Counted from the stretch's first letter, positions 9,350 to 21,541 are shown. The stretch: DNA of 64,000 bases from Sarocladium kiliense (GCA_030734395.1 JAUZTG010000013.1:62001-126000); one strand, 5' to 3'. Numbers and translations: made by a program. Notes: a model not told the origin generated them from the letters alone.

Positions 9350-12300
9350 CGTAGCGCTGGGGTGTGTGAACAATGATCACAATAGCGATCAACTGCATAC
9401 GCGCACTTACATGCCGGAGCGGGATCTGCAATCGACTTCTAGTTCAAGAAAGCAGTGATTTGATGATCAACATGGAATGAGTCTTGCGAGCGGGGAGTGT
9501 TGATCCGCGATGGCCGGTCGTCCGTCGGTCGTGTCTGATGGGTAGACTACACCTTGGCTCGGCGGCTACCTAGCAAATCAGAGGCGACTGGTGGGCAGCC
9601 ACCCGCTCAGACACCACGTCAAACCACCATTTGCTATACCAAAGTACCCTGAAACTCTACAATCATGTTTCTCGCAAAATCACGAAAGGGGTTGTGATGA
9701 GTCCTTTCTGCCCAGCATCGTGGGCTTGCTCGTGTTACGGAACTCTCTCTGTCGGTTGTGGTTGGTGAAAGAATACTCACAGGTTTCGAGACACTCCCTA
9801 GCACCGAGCACATGGGATGCTGGCTAGGTTGGCAGACTCCACGCCATCTCCCCAGCCACAGTGCTCCTACGATTCAGACTCCATGCATACGTCTTTCGTG
9901 AATCTCAACCACAATTTCCAGAATAGCCTTCGTGCTAATCATCACTTATTGCAGCACAACCCAGCACATGGTCCTCTTCCCTCTCTTCTCCTCCGACCCG
10001 GGACCGGAGTGGGTCTCCGCATCAGGTCCCGGGCGGCTCCAGCTCCGGCGTCCGATGGTCAGCACCCTATTCGATTTAAAGACTTGACACTACGGAGTAG
10101 ATTGCGATAGATGGGATGTGAGTAGGGCAGTCATAGGTACCTCGTTGCACTCTCACGCTTCGATTGCTTCCATCGTGACTATCCTCGCACCCTGTAGCGT
10201 CGTTCCTCCCTGGCTCGCGGGGGAGTAGAAGTATACTAACGAACGTTCTATCTTGTCAAAGACCGAAGGTACCAGAACATGATTCAGAACTACTGAGACT
10301 GCGCTCCAGAGGTCATGTTTGGCTTTGAATAAGGTGACGCGTTGGGTATGTCCGTGCTACCAGCTCGTATCAATTGGCAGGACAAGTAAGTGATGTCTCG
10401 TTGATCCTGAGGTCCAAGATGCCAACGCCACGGCCGTTTGACGCCCGTGGTGATGTTCCAAGTACTACGGCGTGCAATAAACCCTCTATCACCGACTGCA
10501 AGTGATGTAGGCGTCGTTGAAAAATATGACATGGCTATTCATAATGAGTCTGAACTTCCACACGGAGGGTCGAAGGCCAAGGCAGTATGGATAACAGGGA
10601 GTTTCTCCACAATTCTTGACCTCAAGACTTGGAGACTTCAAGTCTACCCTTCCACCCATGAGCTATATTAGGTGACGGAAAATACTTGTGAATCGAGTTG
10701 ATAGGCATGGATGCGAGCACAGGCAACAGGGTGAAGTCATCACGTGATGCCTCGTTTCGAGGTGGTGCACCGTCGTGAACCCTCCCGAAACGCACCCACG
10801 GCACAACGACCACTATTACACATCCCGTTCATCGTGACAGGGAATAGACGGGTCAAGACCCCACGCGCATTTACCGAGCACACAACGAATCAATGGAACA
10901 CACTTGAGTCAGTGTAATGTCATGAGCGGGACCGTTGACTGACAATGACCTGACTGATGTCAGCGTGCGTGCATGTAGAGAACCTTCAGACGATCGCGAC
11001 AGCATCCCAGCATCATTGCGTGCCCAGCCCGAGGCTGCAAAGGTCTGGAATCGGGCCGGATGACCCGTGCGTTGTTTAGGTTCGATAACGAGACGCACAA
11101 GAAGGAAAGAAGAGAATGGCTTCTCTTCTCAGCAATGATAGCAGCAGCCGGTCAGAATAACCGGGCGGCCCTTATCAGCGGCACGCATGTTGATGCGATG
11201 CGCGCGCATTCCTAGCCAAACAAACGGTCTGGATGCCCAATGTTTCGCCTCATTGACACTCGAGGCACTGACTGATCCGACGCAAGGTTGGCCCCTGTAC
11301 TTGCTGCCTGGTTATCTATGTAGCCATGCATTTATCTGGCTGCCGACAGATGGGAACGACCCTTGTGCCGGTCGGTCGCACATAATGCAACACGCAATAT
11401 GTACAAGAAGCACGCACGATGAGACAGTGCATGGCCCCAGAAGCAGGGCGAACGCTGCAGAAGAAGGGGGAAGAGAAGGCAGAGAGACAGCAGAAGCAGA
11501 CACTGGCCTGTCAAACGGCGACGGGTAAACGCCCGCCTTGGCCCATGGGAGATGGCATCGTAGCACGCCTATTCGCTCGGCAGCGCCAGGGGTCAATGCT
11601 GGGAGGCGGCAAATCACAGCGGGAAAAAGAATGGCGTTATCTCCTGACGACTCTTCTTCCCCCCTTCTCTGTCTTGCTATTCCCGCTGGAGTCATTCAGT
11701 CAGAGTCAGGCATCCTGCACTGTTGCTGCAGCTTGTGCGTGTATGTGTGCCTGTGCCCACTGCACATGCTGAACCCCCACCCCCCTTCGGCTTCCCCCCC
11801 CCCTCTGACCGTCCGTATCAAATCTCTCAAGAACGTGGGATATTCGACGCCTTTTTATGGCCCTGCGGGCGCAAGTCGTTTTGCTCTGCGGCCATCCGCC
11901 CCCCTTTGCGCGTGGGCAAGGGGTCAATGTGCCCTCTTCTTTCGCCTTCTACAATCCGTACGGGCGTCGCTCCCGATAAGCCCATGGCTGATCCAAGCGG
12001 TCGTGCGACACGAGGCGCAGGGCTGTTATCGCAGGCTTCTCTTCCCCTAGTTTGAACTTTGAAGTTTGTATCTGCCTGGGCAGCAGGCGACGAACCACAG
12101 GACACAGAAACCCGATAAGTCGCCTCCTCGACGGGCGCACGACTCGCCATGAGGCTGGGGTGTGACCTCACCGCTGCCCTGATCCTGGGCGGGCCGCCTG
12201 GGCCGTGGGAACGGTCTCAAGGGAGCAGTGGATGCTGACGCGCGGGCCGTCCCCAGGTATGGGTATCCATGGGGTGCCAAATGAGGGTGAGGAGGTTGAT

Positions 12301-12726
12301 GATGGGTACTACTGTACCTAGAGGCCTACAGTACACTCGGCAACTCACCACCCAAGGCACAGTACGGACTACAGCACCCAGCTGTTCCTGTATCGGCCGG
12401 CCCTGCTGCACGGCATGTATCCCTCTATCCGGTCCTGTCCTATCCCAGCGCACAGCAGGGTGGGATGCCACGAGCCCGCTGTCGCATGGCCCCTGCTGCT
12501 ACGCTGCATGCGTGCTTGCTTGTCTATCTTTGACTGACTGTCGACCTCCGATTTGGCTCCCTCCATTGCCGGTCTGGCCTGGCCTATCTTCTCTTTTCAC
12601 CCGATCTCGTCTTCCCTTTTTCTCCCGCTCCTTCTCCATAACTTTTCCTCCTCCTGCCCACTAGATCTGTTGGCTGAGGAACCTGTTGAGGTATTGCCTG
12701 GCCCTGCGTGACGGACTTCACTTTCC
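9350..12726. other. 3.4 kb gene-poor region with CT-rich end
   Basis: No frame here exceeds about 170 codons, none shows a recognisable domain, and none splices convincingly to a neighbour. From about 12540 to 12726 the plus strand is pyrimidine-rich, like a core promoter or leader of the 12786 gene. Around 11750-11810 there are C-rich blocks. It may hold a long regulated 5' leader, an unrecognised non-coding RNA gene, or simply spacer. I found no tRNA, tandem repeat or terminal inverted repeat. Confidence 0.4.
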
Positions 12727-12789
12727 ATGGACCAACTATTTCACGACCATTATCTCACTGAGATGTTGTTGCTTCCTCCGGCTCAATGA
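12727..12789 (+). promoter_or_regulatory. 20-codon uORF whose stop overlaps the main start (ATGA)
   Basis: An ATG at 12727 opens 20 codons ending TGA at 12787-12789. The main ATG of the next gene is at 12786-12788, so stop and start share bases as ATGA. The arrangement is read directly from the sequence. A role in termination-reinitiation control is inference. Confidence 0.6.
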
Positions 12790-14291
12790 CAAGCCCACCC
12801 TCTCGATCCCCGTCCCAGAGGGCGGCATCGGCGTCGGCTCCTCTCTCTGAGTCGGCGCCGCCTGGTTCAACAGAAGAAGCTGCTCCCTTTCCTCAGGGAC
12901 AATGTCGCTATATTTTAATGGTCCCTCAACTCAAGGGCCAAAGATGCGCCTGCGTCACTTTCAGTCATAACCCCTCGGTTCCCGGAGCCATGTGCAACTG
13001 TGGACACTTGGCATGCTTTCATCTTCAGACCAGCGAGACTGCCTCGCCTGGAAAAAACAAGGACGAGATCGAAGTCATCAAACAGCGTGTAGGCGTTCTA
13101 GAGCAGCAATCCGACATTGGCGATGGAGGTGCTATGGACAGGGTAGTCACCCGCCTCAGCAACCTCGAGGAAATGGTTGAGAAAGCCCGGGAAGAATTCC
13201 ATGCTGAGATCAAGGGCTCTTACCGAAACATATCCGGCGCCTGGCAGCTTATTGAACAGCTCCAGAAGCAGGTGGACTCACTCGAGGGTATCTGTCGAAC
13301 TCAAAGTCGACAACTGGACCGGGCTGGAAAGGAGCTGGATGATGTACGCAACCGGCAGCTTGAGCTATTGGACAGTGATGAGAGTCTCGAAGAGAGGATT
13401 GAGAAACTGGAGACTGCCGAGACTCTTCTATCGCCGCCGTTGGAAGACCAGGCTGGCACAGCAACAACGGACCATGGACCACCGCCTCCATCATCGGCCC
13501 TCACAGCTGTTGATAACTTATCCAGCAGCCCTCCAGACTTGACACTGGATAAGGCACGGCCATCAGATACCCCAAGAGAGCCAGAACGTGCATCAGTGAC
13601 TTGGACACTGCACGTTTCTCTATTATTATCCAAGGACCAGCAATCCCCCTTCGATAAGGACTCTACAGCTTACAAACGAAGCCTCTCGCGGGGAATGCAA
13701 CGTATGGTCGCCGTCGATGCTGCTCGTGGGGAGTCTTTCACCATGGCAGTGACTCGGTCATTCCGGCACGTGCTCCAAGGGCGTCCATGGGAGTTGCTGC
13801 GCAAGGCACCTGACGCGAGCCCTGACAGCGGCTTGCAATTACGACCATTTGAAGGCAGGGTATCGCCACAGAGTTTAGACAAGGCTTTCCTGAAGCAGCA
13901 CTGTGCCAGCATTGACGCTCAGGGCAATATGGAAGCTGTCTACATCGCCCCAAGCCATGGAATACTACCATGGCATCAACTCCGACAACTCCCTGTCCAC
14001 ATTGAGGGTTTGGAAAGTAGCTGGATATTCGATCCTAATTTGGACTGCGAACCAGCCAGCATCAAGCAAGACCCTCGATCATCACCATATCGACAACAGG
14101 GGCCAATCAGTGGAGGATCAACGCCAACAACAAACCCACTCAAACGAACAGTAGCAGACTTATCAAGATCCACATGCATCACATCCATGTCATCAGCAGA
14201 CACCGAGCAAGGCAGAGCCAAGATTGCACGTACTTGCATGACAGCTATGGTGGGTGTCACAACCGGCTCGGAAAGGCGCCGAGCAGTGTAA
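12786..14291 (+). CDS. hypothetical coiled-coil protein with a Cys/His-rich motif
   Basis: Function unknown. A single exon of 501 aa. Residues 1-35 are Ser/Pro/Ala-rich. A compact Cys/His motif follows (about residues 55-80) with spacing C-x-C-x13-C-x-C-G-H-x2-C-x-H, ending CNCGHLACFH, which could bind zinc. Residues about 97-215 form a charged coiled coil with Leu/Ile heptads. A second folded region at about 275-410 begins WTLHVSLLLS and contains YKRSLSRGMQRMVAV and LQGRPWELL; this pattern looks conserved-fungal but I cannot name it. The tail is basic and disordered. A uORF overlaps its start. The CT-rich leader and long upstream spacer suggest regulated expression. The reading frame is well supported; function is not. 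Confidence 0.75.
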   Translation: MTSPPSRSPSQRAASASAPLSESAPPGSTEEAAPFPQGQCRYILMVPQLKGQRCACVTFSHNPSVPGAMCNCGHLACFHLQTSETASPGKNKDEIEVIKQRVGVLEQQSDIGDGGAMDRVVTRLSNLEEMVEKAREEFHAEIKGSYRNISGAWQLIEQLQKQVDSLEGICRTQSRQLDRAGKELDDVRNRQLELLDSDESLEERIEKLETAETLLSPPLEDQAGTATTDHGPPPPSSALTAVDNLSSSPPDLTLDKARPSDTPREPERASVTWTLHVSLLLSKDQQSPFDKDSTAYKRSLSRGMQRMVAVDAARGESFTMAVTRSFRHVLQGRPWELLRKAPDASPDSGLQLRPFEGRVSPQSLDKAFLKQHCASIDAQGNMEAVYIAPSHGILPWHQLRQLPVHIEGLESSWIFDPNLDCEPASIKQDPRSSPYRQQGPISGGSTPTTNPLKRTVADLSRSTCITSMSSADTEQGRAKIARTCMTAMVGVTTGSERRRAV

Positions 14292-14976
14292 GCCAAACGG
14301 GGAGTAAAGGTGTGAGATGAGAGGATCAGAACGAGCAGAACGAGACTACAGGTAGACGGGGATACGGCGTTTCTTTTTCTACTTTATTTGATCTGAAAGA
14401 TGGACCAGCGTCGACTCTTTCACGTATGGCTCTTTTGTTATAGAAGGGGACGAAAGGCTGGTGATGGGCAGCGAGCATTGTACGGCGCTTTATATCCCCA
14501 GGGTTAGGAAGAGATACCTCCCACATTCAGCGAAGTTGATTTGAATCCATTGTTCTGCGCACCACTTGAGGATTAAAGTGATAAAGAAACATGATTCCAA
14601 TGAGCGCTATTCTCTTTGGCTGATTACGTTGTGTAAGGTAGGTGAGCGGTTCTGTACTTCACGATGCTCCCACATGTGCACCGCCACAGTCCTCCCCCAG
14701 CCACCAACGATTCAGCCTCAATCCTCCTCCACACGCTTTCGCGGAGCTGCGCCGGTGATCGCGAGGCACCTGGTTCACAGCTTCTGACTTCGCTTCCTCC
14801 AACCCATATTCTCGACCGTGTTTCTCTCCAATTCGACACCCAGAAGAGCAGGCGCATAGTTGACTGGTTTCTCACTTCGCAAACTACAGGTTGAACTACC
14901 CAATTCTAAGTTTCGCCCTTCACAAACCCCATTCTCATCCAGCTTCCTCCGGCCTTGGGTCGCGCCCCTCGTCACG
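14292..14976. other. intergenic region upstream of NCBP3-like gene
   Basis: This 685-base stretch holds the 3' UTR of the 12786 gene and the promoter of the 14977 gene. The 300 bases before the ATG are CT/CA-rich. No supported gene. Confidence 0.4.
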
Positions 14977-16205
14977 ATGGATTTGGACATTGAGATGGGC
15001 GACATGGCCGATCCGATGCAGGATGCGCCGATCAACGAGCAGCCACAAGAGGACATTCTCGTATGAGCATTTTCAGCGCAGCGCTTCCCCCTTTGTTGCT
15101 AACCAATGACTAGGGAGGAGACGACCCTGAAGAACCTGGCGAGATCGCAGATGATGAACCCGCCGCAGACGACTCGAAGAACATTGTTCCAAGCAAAATT
15201 CACATTCGAGGCGTTGACACATTACACACCGACGACATCAAGGCATACGTCAAAGCGCACCACGGCCCCGTCGACAGAGTCGAGTGGATCGACGATACCT
15301 CCGCAAACCTGCTCTTCAGCTCTGAAGCCACCGCCCGCGACGCCTTCACAGCCCTCACAGCAATCGAGGTCGCAGATCCCACAGCCCTGGCCATCGGCGA
15401 GACTCTCCCCGCGAAACCTCTAGACGGCAGACCCGAGATCAATCTCTCTGTGCGCTTCGCTCTCGAAAGCGACAAGAAAGAGGCTGGCGCAGCTGCGCGC
15501 AGCCGATACTACCTCCTTCACCCCGAACACGACCCAGAAGAGCGCCGGAGAAGAAACCAAGATAACCGCTCACGGTACAGAGATCGTGATGGTGATCGAA
15601 GGAGAAGAAGGAGGGATTCAGATGAACGGGCTCCGCGCTTCGAAGCGAGCATGTACGACGACGTGCCAGCTAGTGAGCGCAGACAGTCAGATGGGGAGGA
15701 GCGATCGCGGTCGTACGCACGTGAGAATCGGGGCAAAGAACTCTTCGCTAGTCGTCGCGATTCCGGCCGTGGACGATCCGCATCACCGACACGAGATCGC
15801 GATAGCGACGTAGATCTTATGGGCGAACGAGCCAGCTCAGCAAGCAACCGCAACCAAGCGCGCAACATCAAAGGCCGTCTCTCAGCAAGCAACACCAGCA
15901 AAGAACTCTTCCCCAGCAAATTCTCCTCTGGGCGCGGTCGTCTCGATGAGCTGGAAGATGCGATCGGGTCAGCGCACCTGAGGGAGGAGGACCGGCCGAA
16001 GATCGTGTCTGCGCCGACGGCAGGGTTCAGTATCAAGGGGTCTGCCGGGCAGGCTGGGAGTGGTGGTGGAGGGCTTTCTATCAAGGGAGCGGCGAATGCG
16101 AAGGAGTTGTTCCCGGATAAGTTGGGAGGGGATGATAATTCTGGAAAGGAGCTTTTCGATAGCTCGCGGAGGAGGAGGCAGCGTGCTGAGGACCTGTTCT
16201 CATGA
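14977..16205 (+). CDS. NCBP3: NCBP3-like RNA-binding protein
   Basis: Homologue of nuclear cap-binding protein subunit 3, an RNA-binding factor linked to the cap complex and mRNA export. Exon 1 is 14977-15060 and exon 2 is 15114-16205, with a 53-nt intron (GTATGA, GCTAAC, CTAG), giving 391 aa. An acidic N-terminus leads to an RRM-like domain at about residues 50-115; IHIRGVDTLHTDDIKAYV and VEWIDDTSANLLF are the family hallmarks. The second half is rich in Arg/Asp/Glu/Ser and carries four KELF motifs (KELFASR, KELFPSK, KELFPDK, KELFDSS) and a final AEDLFS, often preceded by an IKG element. These look like repeated short linear motifs. It is convergent with the OXNAD1-like gene. Confidence 0.85.
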
Positions 16206-16445
16206 GGATGAGAGTGCAGAGGGAGAGCCGGGGGGCAGGGGAATTACTGAGTTTGAGAGTTGGATTGCTTCTTGGGGTTGGTGAGGGCATGTGAGGTATA
16301 GACAAAAGGGATTCGAAGACGATATCGTGGCTTGGGTTCTGCAATTTGCTATTCATGAGTCAGATATGAATGATACCATGAGGGCGTTGATCGCGGTACA
16401 AGACAGAGTCATCAGCTCCATCTCTTGCATGGTGTTGTATCCTCC

Positions 16446-17541
16446 TCACCACCACTTCTCCGTCATCACTCTATCCTCGCCAATGACTCCATCTGTCACG
16501 CTGCTCAGCGCCGCTGCTAACTCATCCGTCATAGTCTGCGGGCCACAGATATACACCAGCGTCTCCTCGCGATTCCCCTCCGTGATAGCACCTTTGACCT
16601 GCTGAACACTCATCCTCCCTTCATGAAGCTTGACACTCGTACCCTGCATCCAATCTGGCGCCTGTAACATCTCGTCAGCTGTATCCGAGAGGAAGACATC
16701 TATCGACCCTCTGATCTTCCCATCACGGAACATCGCAACCATTCTCTCCAAGAACAGAACTTCTCGCAATGTCCCTCCGGAGAGCTTACTCCCATACAGA
16801 ACCCTAAACTCCACATCCTCCCCTCTATCGGCCATCTCCCCCATCATGCTCACCAACGGGTTCACACCCACCCCTCCCGCCACGAGCACCACCCTCCTCG
16901 TACCCTCAAGACCCTTCCTCGGCGGATACACGAAGCTTCCTCCAACGCGAACTTGCAGGTCCTGGTTCATGATTTCGTCTACTGGTCGCCACAGCCATGC
17001 TGCATGGGGGTTGTCTGGGGATTTCTGGATCGCGAGTTCAAAGTATGGGGTTTGGGAGGTAGAGGAGGATGAAGGTGGCGACGTTATCGTGAAGCCGCCT
17101 GCGCCGGGTGTGCCAGGGACGTATGTGTCAAGCCATTGCCCGGCGAGGACCTTTGATGAAGAGGTAGGTTAGACGGGGTGAAAGATTGTGATTGGGAGAC
17201 AGGTTCGAACCTTGATAGGGAAGGGAAGGGTGAGGCGAAGCAGTCGGACTCGGTTGTTGATCTGCTGGACATCCGCCAGCTTTACATCCAGAAGCTCCTG
17301 TGTGTATTCATTTAGTCTACATTGAGATCACTACTGGAGTCTCTGGCTCATCGGGGAGGCTCACTTTCTCTCGTGGCTCCCTTGCCGTCCGTTCGAGGTG
17401 TCCTGTCTTCCCAGCCATGGTACCAGCCATTCGTGGTCGATCACAGGTCAGGGAGGGCAAAGAACGATGAAACAAAGCACGACGAGGTGTAAGTAACAAT
17501 CTGCTTGTAGAAACAGACATGGGTCTGCTCTGAACAGGCAA
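16446..17541 (-). CDS. OXNAD1-like NAD(P)H/FAD oxidoreductase, probably mitochondrial
   Basis: Ferredoxin-reductase-fold enzyme predicted to move electrons from a nicotinamide to FAD; the acceptor is unknown. Exons are 17541-17365, 17297-17211 and 17150-16446, giving 322 aa (human OXNAD1 is about 312). Residues 1-30 are basic and Ser/Leu-rich without acidic residues, like a mitochondrial presequence. The flavin-side motif is GFTITSPP. The NAD-binding domain shows VVLVAGGVGVNPLVSMM and YICGPQTMTDEL. Intron 2 uses an unusual GTTCGA donor with a good TCTAAC branch. ATGs inside the presequence (MSV, MAG) are possible alternative starts for a cytosolic form. Confidence 0.85.
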
Positions 17542-17840
17542 GGCTGCGATATATAGCCGTTGGATGAAGGTGGACGCTGGTGATGTAAGAGTGCAGGGTA
17601 GGCGCCTTTCAAATGGGCGTGAAGGGGACTGGAGGCGTCAGATGAGAATTGCGGGTTATGGTCAAACGTCAAAGACCGCATACACAGACAATTCACGAAT
17701 ATAACGGCAAAGATACCCCTCAAGTAGATCATGTCCATCGCTGTTTTCTTCTGTCTGCCATTTCAGAACTATGCGGATCCTACAAATGTGCAGCATGATA
17801 CAACACAACACCCCTTCCCTACTCATGTTCTTTTCTTGGT

Positions 17841-20590
17841 CTATGAAGGTTCCGTCCAGTTCACTTGATCGAGCACCTGTCCTGCCGTAGGGTGGTTGTA
17901 CGAGATTCTCAGACGTAGACGCAGTGGCTACACATTTAGTTAGTAATGGATCCTCATATGAGCACGGATAGTGTAGTGAAGATCTCTTACCCCCTTGCAG
18001 CCTGATACTCTCATCATCTGTGTCGCTTCTGCCCCAGGTGCCAGATCTGACGAGGAGATACTCAACAGCTGCAGCTTCTGCGACTTGGGAACCGCAGCTT
18101 GCAGTCCGACATTAGACAGGCTTGCCGACCCAGACTTGTTCCTGAACTTCGCCGTTGCCTGGATCACGCCCTCGGAGTTACGCTGGATCTGGAAGGTCAA
18201 GCTGAGGTCGTTGGCATCGTAGCATGCCAAGCCAGCGGGTGCAGCTTGAGCTTGTGGCGGCGGCGTTGACATCGAACCCATGATATCCATGTTGGAGGAC
18301 GGAGGAGCGGGTGATGAGCTAGAGCCTGGGCCCGCATCGAAGAGATCCATGATGCTGGACATGTTGCTCTGTTGAGGAGGAGGCGAGGTCGATGTTGGCG
18401 CTGGCGAGGATGTGCCGCCCAGAATATCCGACAACAGGTCCGCGTTCGAGGTCGTCGGGGCACCATTCGATGGGCTGCTCGCCGGGCCGTCCATGATATT
18501 AATAAGGTCCTGCTCGGTAGGCTTGATAACCCTAGACTTGCGGTTGCTGGCCTTGGACTTCTTCGTAGGGGCGGGGCCAAGCACTCTTGACTCCTCCTTG
18601 ATCTGGGGCGGAGGCATCTTCTCCAGAACTCCCCGGCGGATTTGGTCAAAGGAGAAGAGGTTGCCATACTCAACTGCACGTTGCTGAACCTCGACATCCA
18701 AGCTCGTCTGATGAGTCTGAAGCAGCCTACGCACACGCTCGATTTGAGACGCATCCGAGAAGCGAGTGGTCAGCTTCATGAGTGCAGTGATGATGTACTC
18801 TGTCGACACTTGAGTCGCGTAGCTGCTATTGAGGATCAGAGAGAACAGATCAACGATCTCATGCTCTTTGACTTCTGTCACCAGCTCCTCCTCCTCGTAC
18901 TGTCCGCCACGGAGTAGAGCGTCGGCGAATTCACCGATGCACCAGGCACCAGCTTGGGTCAAACTTTCCTGGGTGATATCTTTCTTGAGGTTGGCATAAA
19001 GCTTTTGCACGGCATAAGTCTGAAGCTCTTGAGTTGTGGCGATCAGACGGATGAAAGAAGAGAGAATCTGCTCCTTCACATAGTTGCCGGCCAGAGACAG
19101 TACCCTCAGCATTGTATCGAAGTGCCACCTCTTGTTCGGGGCGAACTTGTCCGCTGCAATGCCGATTTGACTGGTCATTGTGGGCTTGAACTCGTTATCC
19201 GCAACCTCAAGGAACGCCAGGAGCTCCCTAATGAGAACGCGCACATTGCCTTCGTTAATCAACGTGAAGCTGAGATCCAAAGCGCGCCGCCTGATGCTGA
19301 TATCGGGATCTCTGAGACACTCCAGGATTGTGTTTCGGTGTCTCTGCACAGCATTCGGCTCGATGGCGACAACCTTGATGAGGGTGTTGAGAGCGACGTA
19401 GCGGATGTTGTTGTCCCTGTTAGTTAAGAATTTGCCCAGAATATTGACGCCGAGGACTCTCAGACCGGAGTCGGCCTCGATGTCGAGAATTGTTCGAACT
19501 GCTTCGTAAAGAATCGAGTTGCCGACGTTCTTCGAGGAGTCCGTGTTGGTAGCAACCTGGGCCAAGATATCGTTGATCTGTTCGCTTGTGTGCGGATCTC
19601 CTACAGCCAGGCACCTCAGCAATCGGAGGATCTTGACCTGAACGAAAGGATCCGTGATGCCCGTAACATCATGCTCCGGTGCATATCCAGATGTAGAAAG
19701 CCCCTTCAGAGTCTTGACCAATCCAGGGACGAATGACCTGAACTTCTCGACAATACCCTCTTCACCGCCTTCCTCTTCGTCAGCCTCACAGAGACTGATG
19801 ACCAGGGTGAGGCCGCAGAGAAGAACACCATGGTTCCGATCCGTAAGAAGCTGGGTCGCCTTCTCAATGAAGTGCTCCTGCAGATCAGGCACCTTGCGAC
19901 ATATCCGCATAGCACACAAAGCCGCCTTTCTTCTAATGTAGGGGTTTGATGTCGCAATCAGGTTCTCGATCTCGGGGAACAGGTCTCGAGACATCTCAAC
20001 GGAGGCGATGTTGCCAAGGGTGCAGAGCGCAAGACCGACGACATATTGGTTCGAATGTCCGAGGTCACTAGAACAGTAATCAGTGGGTTGTCGAATAGCA
20101 ACCGGCGGGATCAGACGTACTTCTTCAAAGAGTTGGTCACAAGCGTCAGGACCTCCTGGTTCTCATCAAGCAACAAACTGGTCGCCAAATGTCCCAAACG
20201 TTTGTCAGCGAAGCGTGGAGAAGCCAGGAGCTTCAGACATTCGATCTGGCCGAAATGTGTTCGCTCGCCGAGGGTGAAGAGGTACAAGAGCTTCGCTACG
20301 TTGTTGCGTCTATTGCAAGTCGATGGTTAGTCAGTCCGCCATGTATTGAAGACGGTGTAGGCACTACGTACCGCACGCTATGGTCGTGTGTCTCTTCGCG
20401 GAAGCTGGCTCGAATAGCAGCACTCTCTTTCTGGATTACGGCCCGCTCGTCGGCGATGGTCTTCGCTGCCCGCACATTGCGGATGAACTGCTTCACTATA
20501 GGCGCGAACAAGGGCGAAATAGTTAGCTATACCTGCTTCCAATGTCCAAGGCTTGTCTTGGTGCGCCACGGGGTTCGTACTGGAACTCAT
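17841..20590 (-). CDS. APL4: AP-1 adaptor complex gamma subunit (gamma-adaptin)
   Basis: Large subunit of the AP-1 clathrin adaptor, sorting cargo between trans-Golgi and endosomes. Exons: 20590-20581, 20495-20372, 20309-20121, 20067-17991 and 17927-17841, giving 828 aa, the usual length. The N-terminus MSSMKQFIRNVRAAKTIADE is diagnostic. A HEAT-type solenoid runs to about residue 590, a Pro/Ser-rich hinge follows, and the ear ends in LDQVNWTEPS after the last 63-nt intron (GTAAGA donor). The 10-nt first exon uses a GTACGA donor; a second GTATAG donor 49 nt downstream would leave a 37-nt intron and add about 16 residues, but its branch site would sit too near the donor. Reading past 17991 without splicing gives a false C-terminus. 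Confidence 0.93.
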
Positions 20591-21541
20591 CGTGATGGTT
20601 TGGGACGCTGCCCGGGTGTCTTATGGCCACGGAGGCCAGTGCCCAGGGGTTGCTGCACCGGGTTCCTTGATCACAGGCGTCGCAGAGCGGCCAGCTGGCG
20701 CTGTTCTTGTGTCGACCACCCAGAGTACTGCCGGTTGATTGATTCAGCAGGTTCGTCAAGGGGCATGGACTGGCGCAGGAAGGAAGGTCGCAAAGGAGAG
20801 GTGTTGTCGTAGCCTTAGAGGCAGGGTGAGGTGGGATATGGGTAGTGCGGCATAGAGATGCTGGTGTGGCATCTTTGTGGCGCTGCAAAGGTGGTGGTGT
20901 GGCTGGAGCTGTCTCGTCACCGGTACAAAAAGGAGGGGCACGGACGACCCCCTCCACTACATGACAACACGGCGGCCAGTTTCAATCTACAAAAATGATA
21001 TCAAAGACAAGTGGTGAACGAGGTACATTCACGCATCTTCAACCATAATGGGGGACCGACGCATATCTGGACGTCCCGTGCTCGAGTAAGAAGATAAAAT
21101 GGGAAGCGAACTAGCCCCTCAGGCGAGGGCATCTGTGGTTCTACAGTCTAGGAATAAGGGAGCTGATGCCGGATGATGGAGATTCCTTTCTGAGAAGAGA
21201 TTGGATTCAAACACTTCATCAAGTTGTATATCCACTGCTCGAGACCAAGATCGCTCGTTCCAGCCTAACACCAACGGAAAATCCATATCGTGACAAGCTT
21301 GACGCGCGGCCAAGTCTGTGTCCGATTCTCAACCGGCCGTAAAACCCCTTGTTTTTCGGTCCTGTCATCCACAAAGAATAGAGAAAAATGGTGTCATAGT
21401 TGCTACGGATGGGGAGCAACCTTGTCATGATCGCGTGTCCATGATAGTCCACCTGACCACGCAGCCAATGCGATCGGTTTTTGGGAGTCAAGTCGCTGCG
21501 GTGGTAGTGGCAGGCCGAGTGGCGGTCTTTAATTCTTTCTT
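20591..21541. other. intergenic: AP-1 gamma promoter and calmodulin 3' side
   Basis: 951 bases between two minus-strand genes. The part next to the AP-1 gamma ATG (20600-20950) is CT-rich on the minus strand and is probably promoter and leader. The remainder is presumably the calmodulin 3' UTR. No supported gene. Confidence 0.4.

Noticed and set aside
17940..17990. Reading the AP-1 gamma C-terminus through to RAHMRIHY
   Set aside because: This is intron sequence; splicing at GTAAGA restores the conserved C-terminal LDQVNWTEPS.
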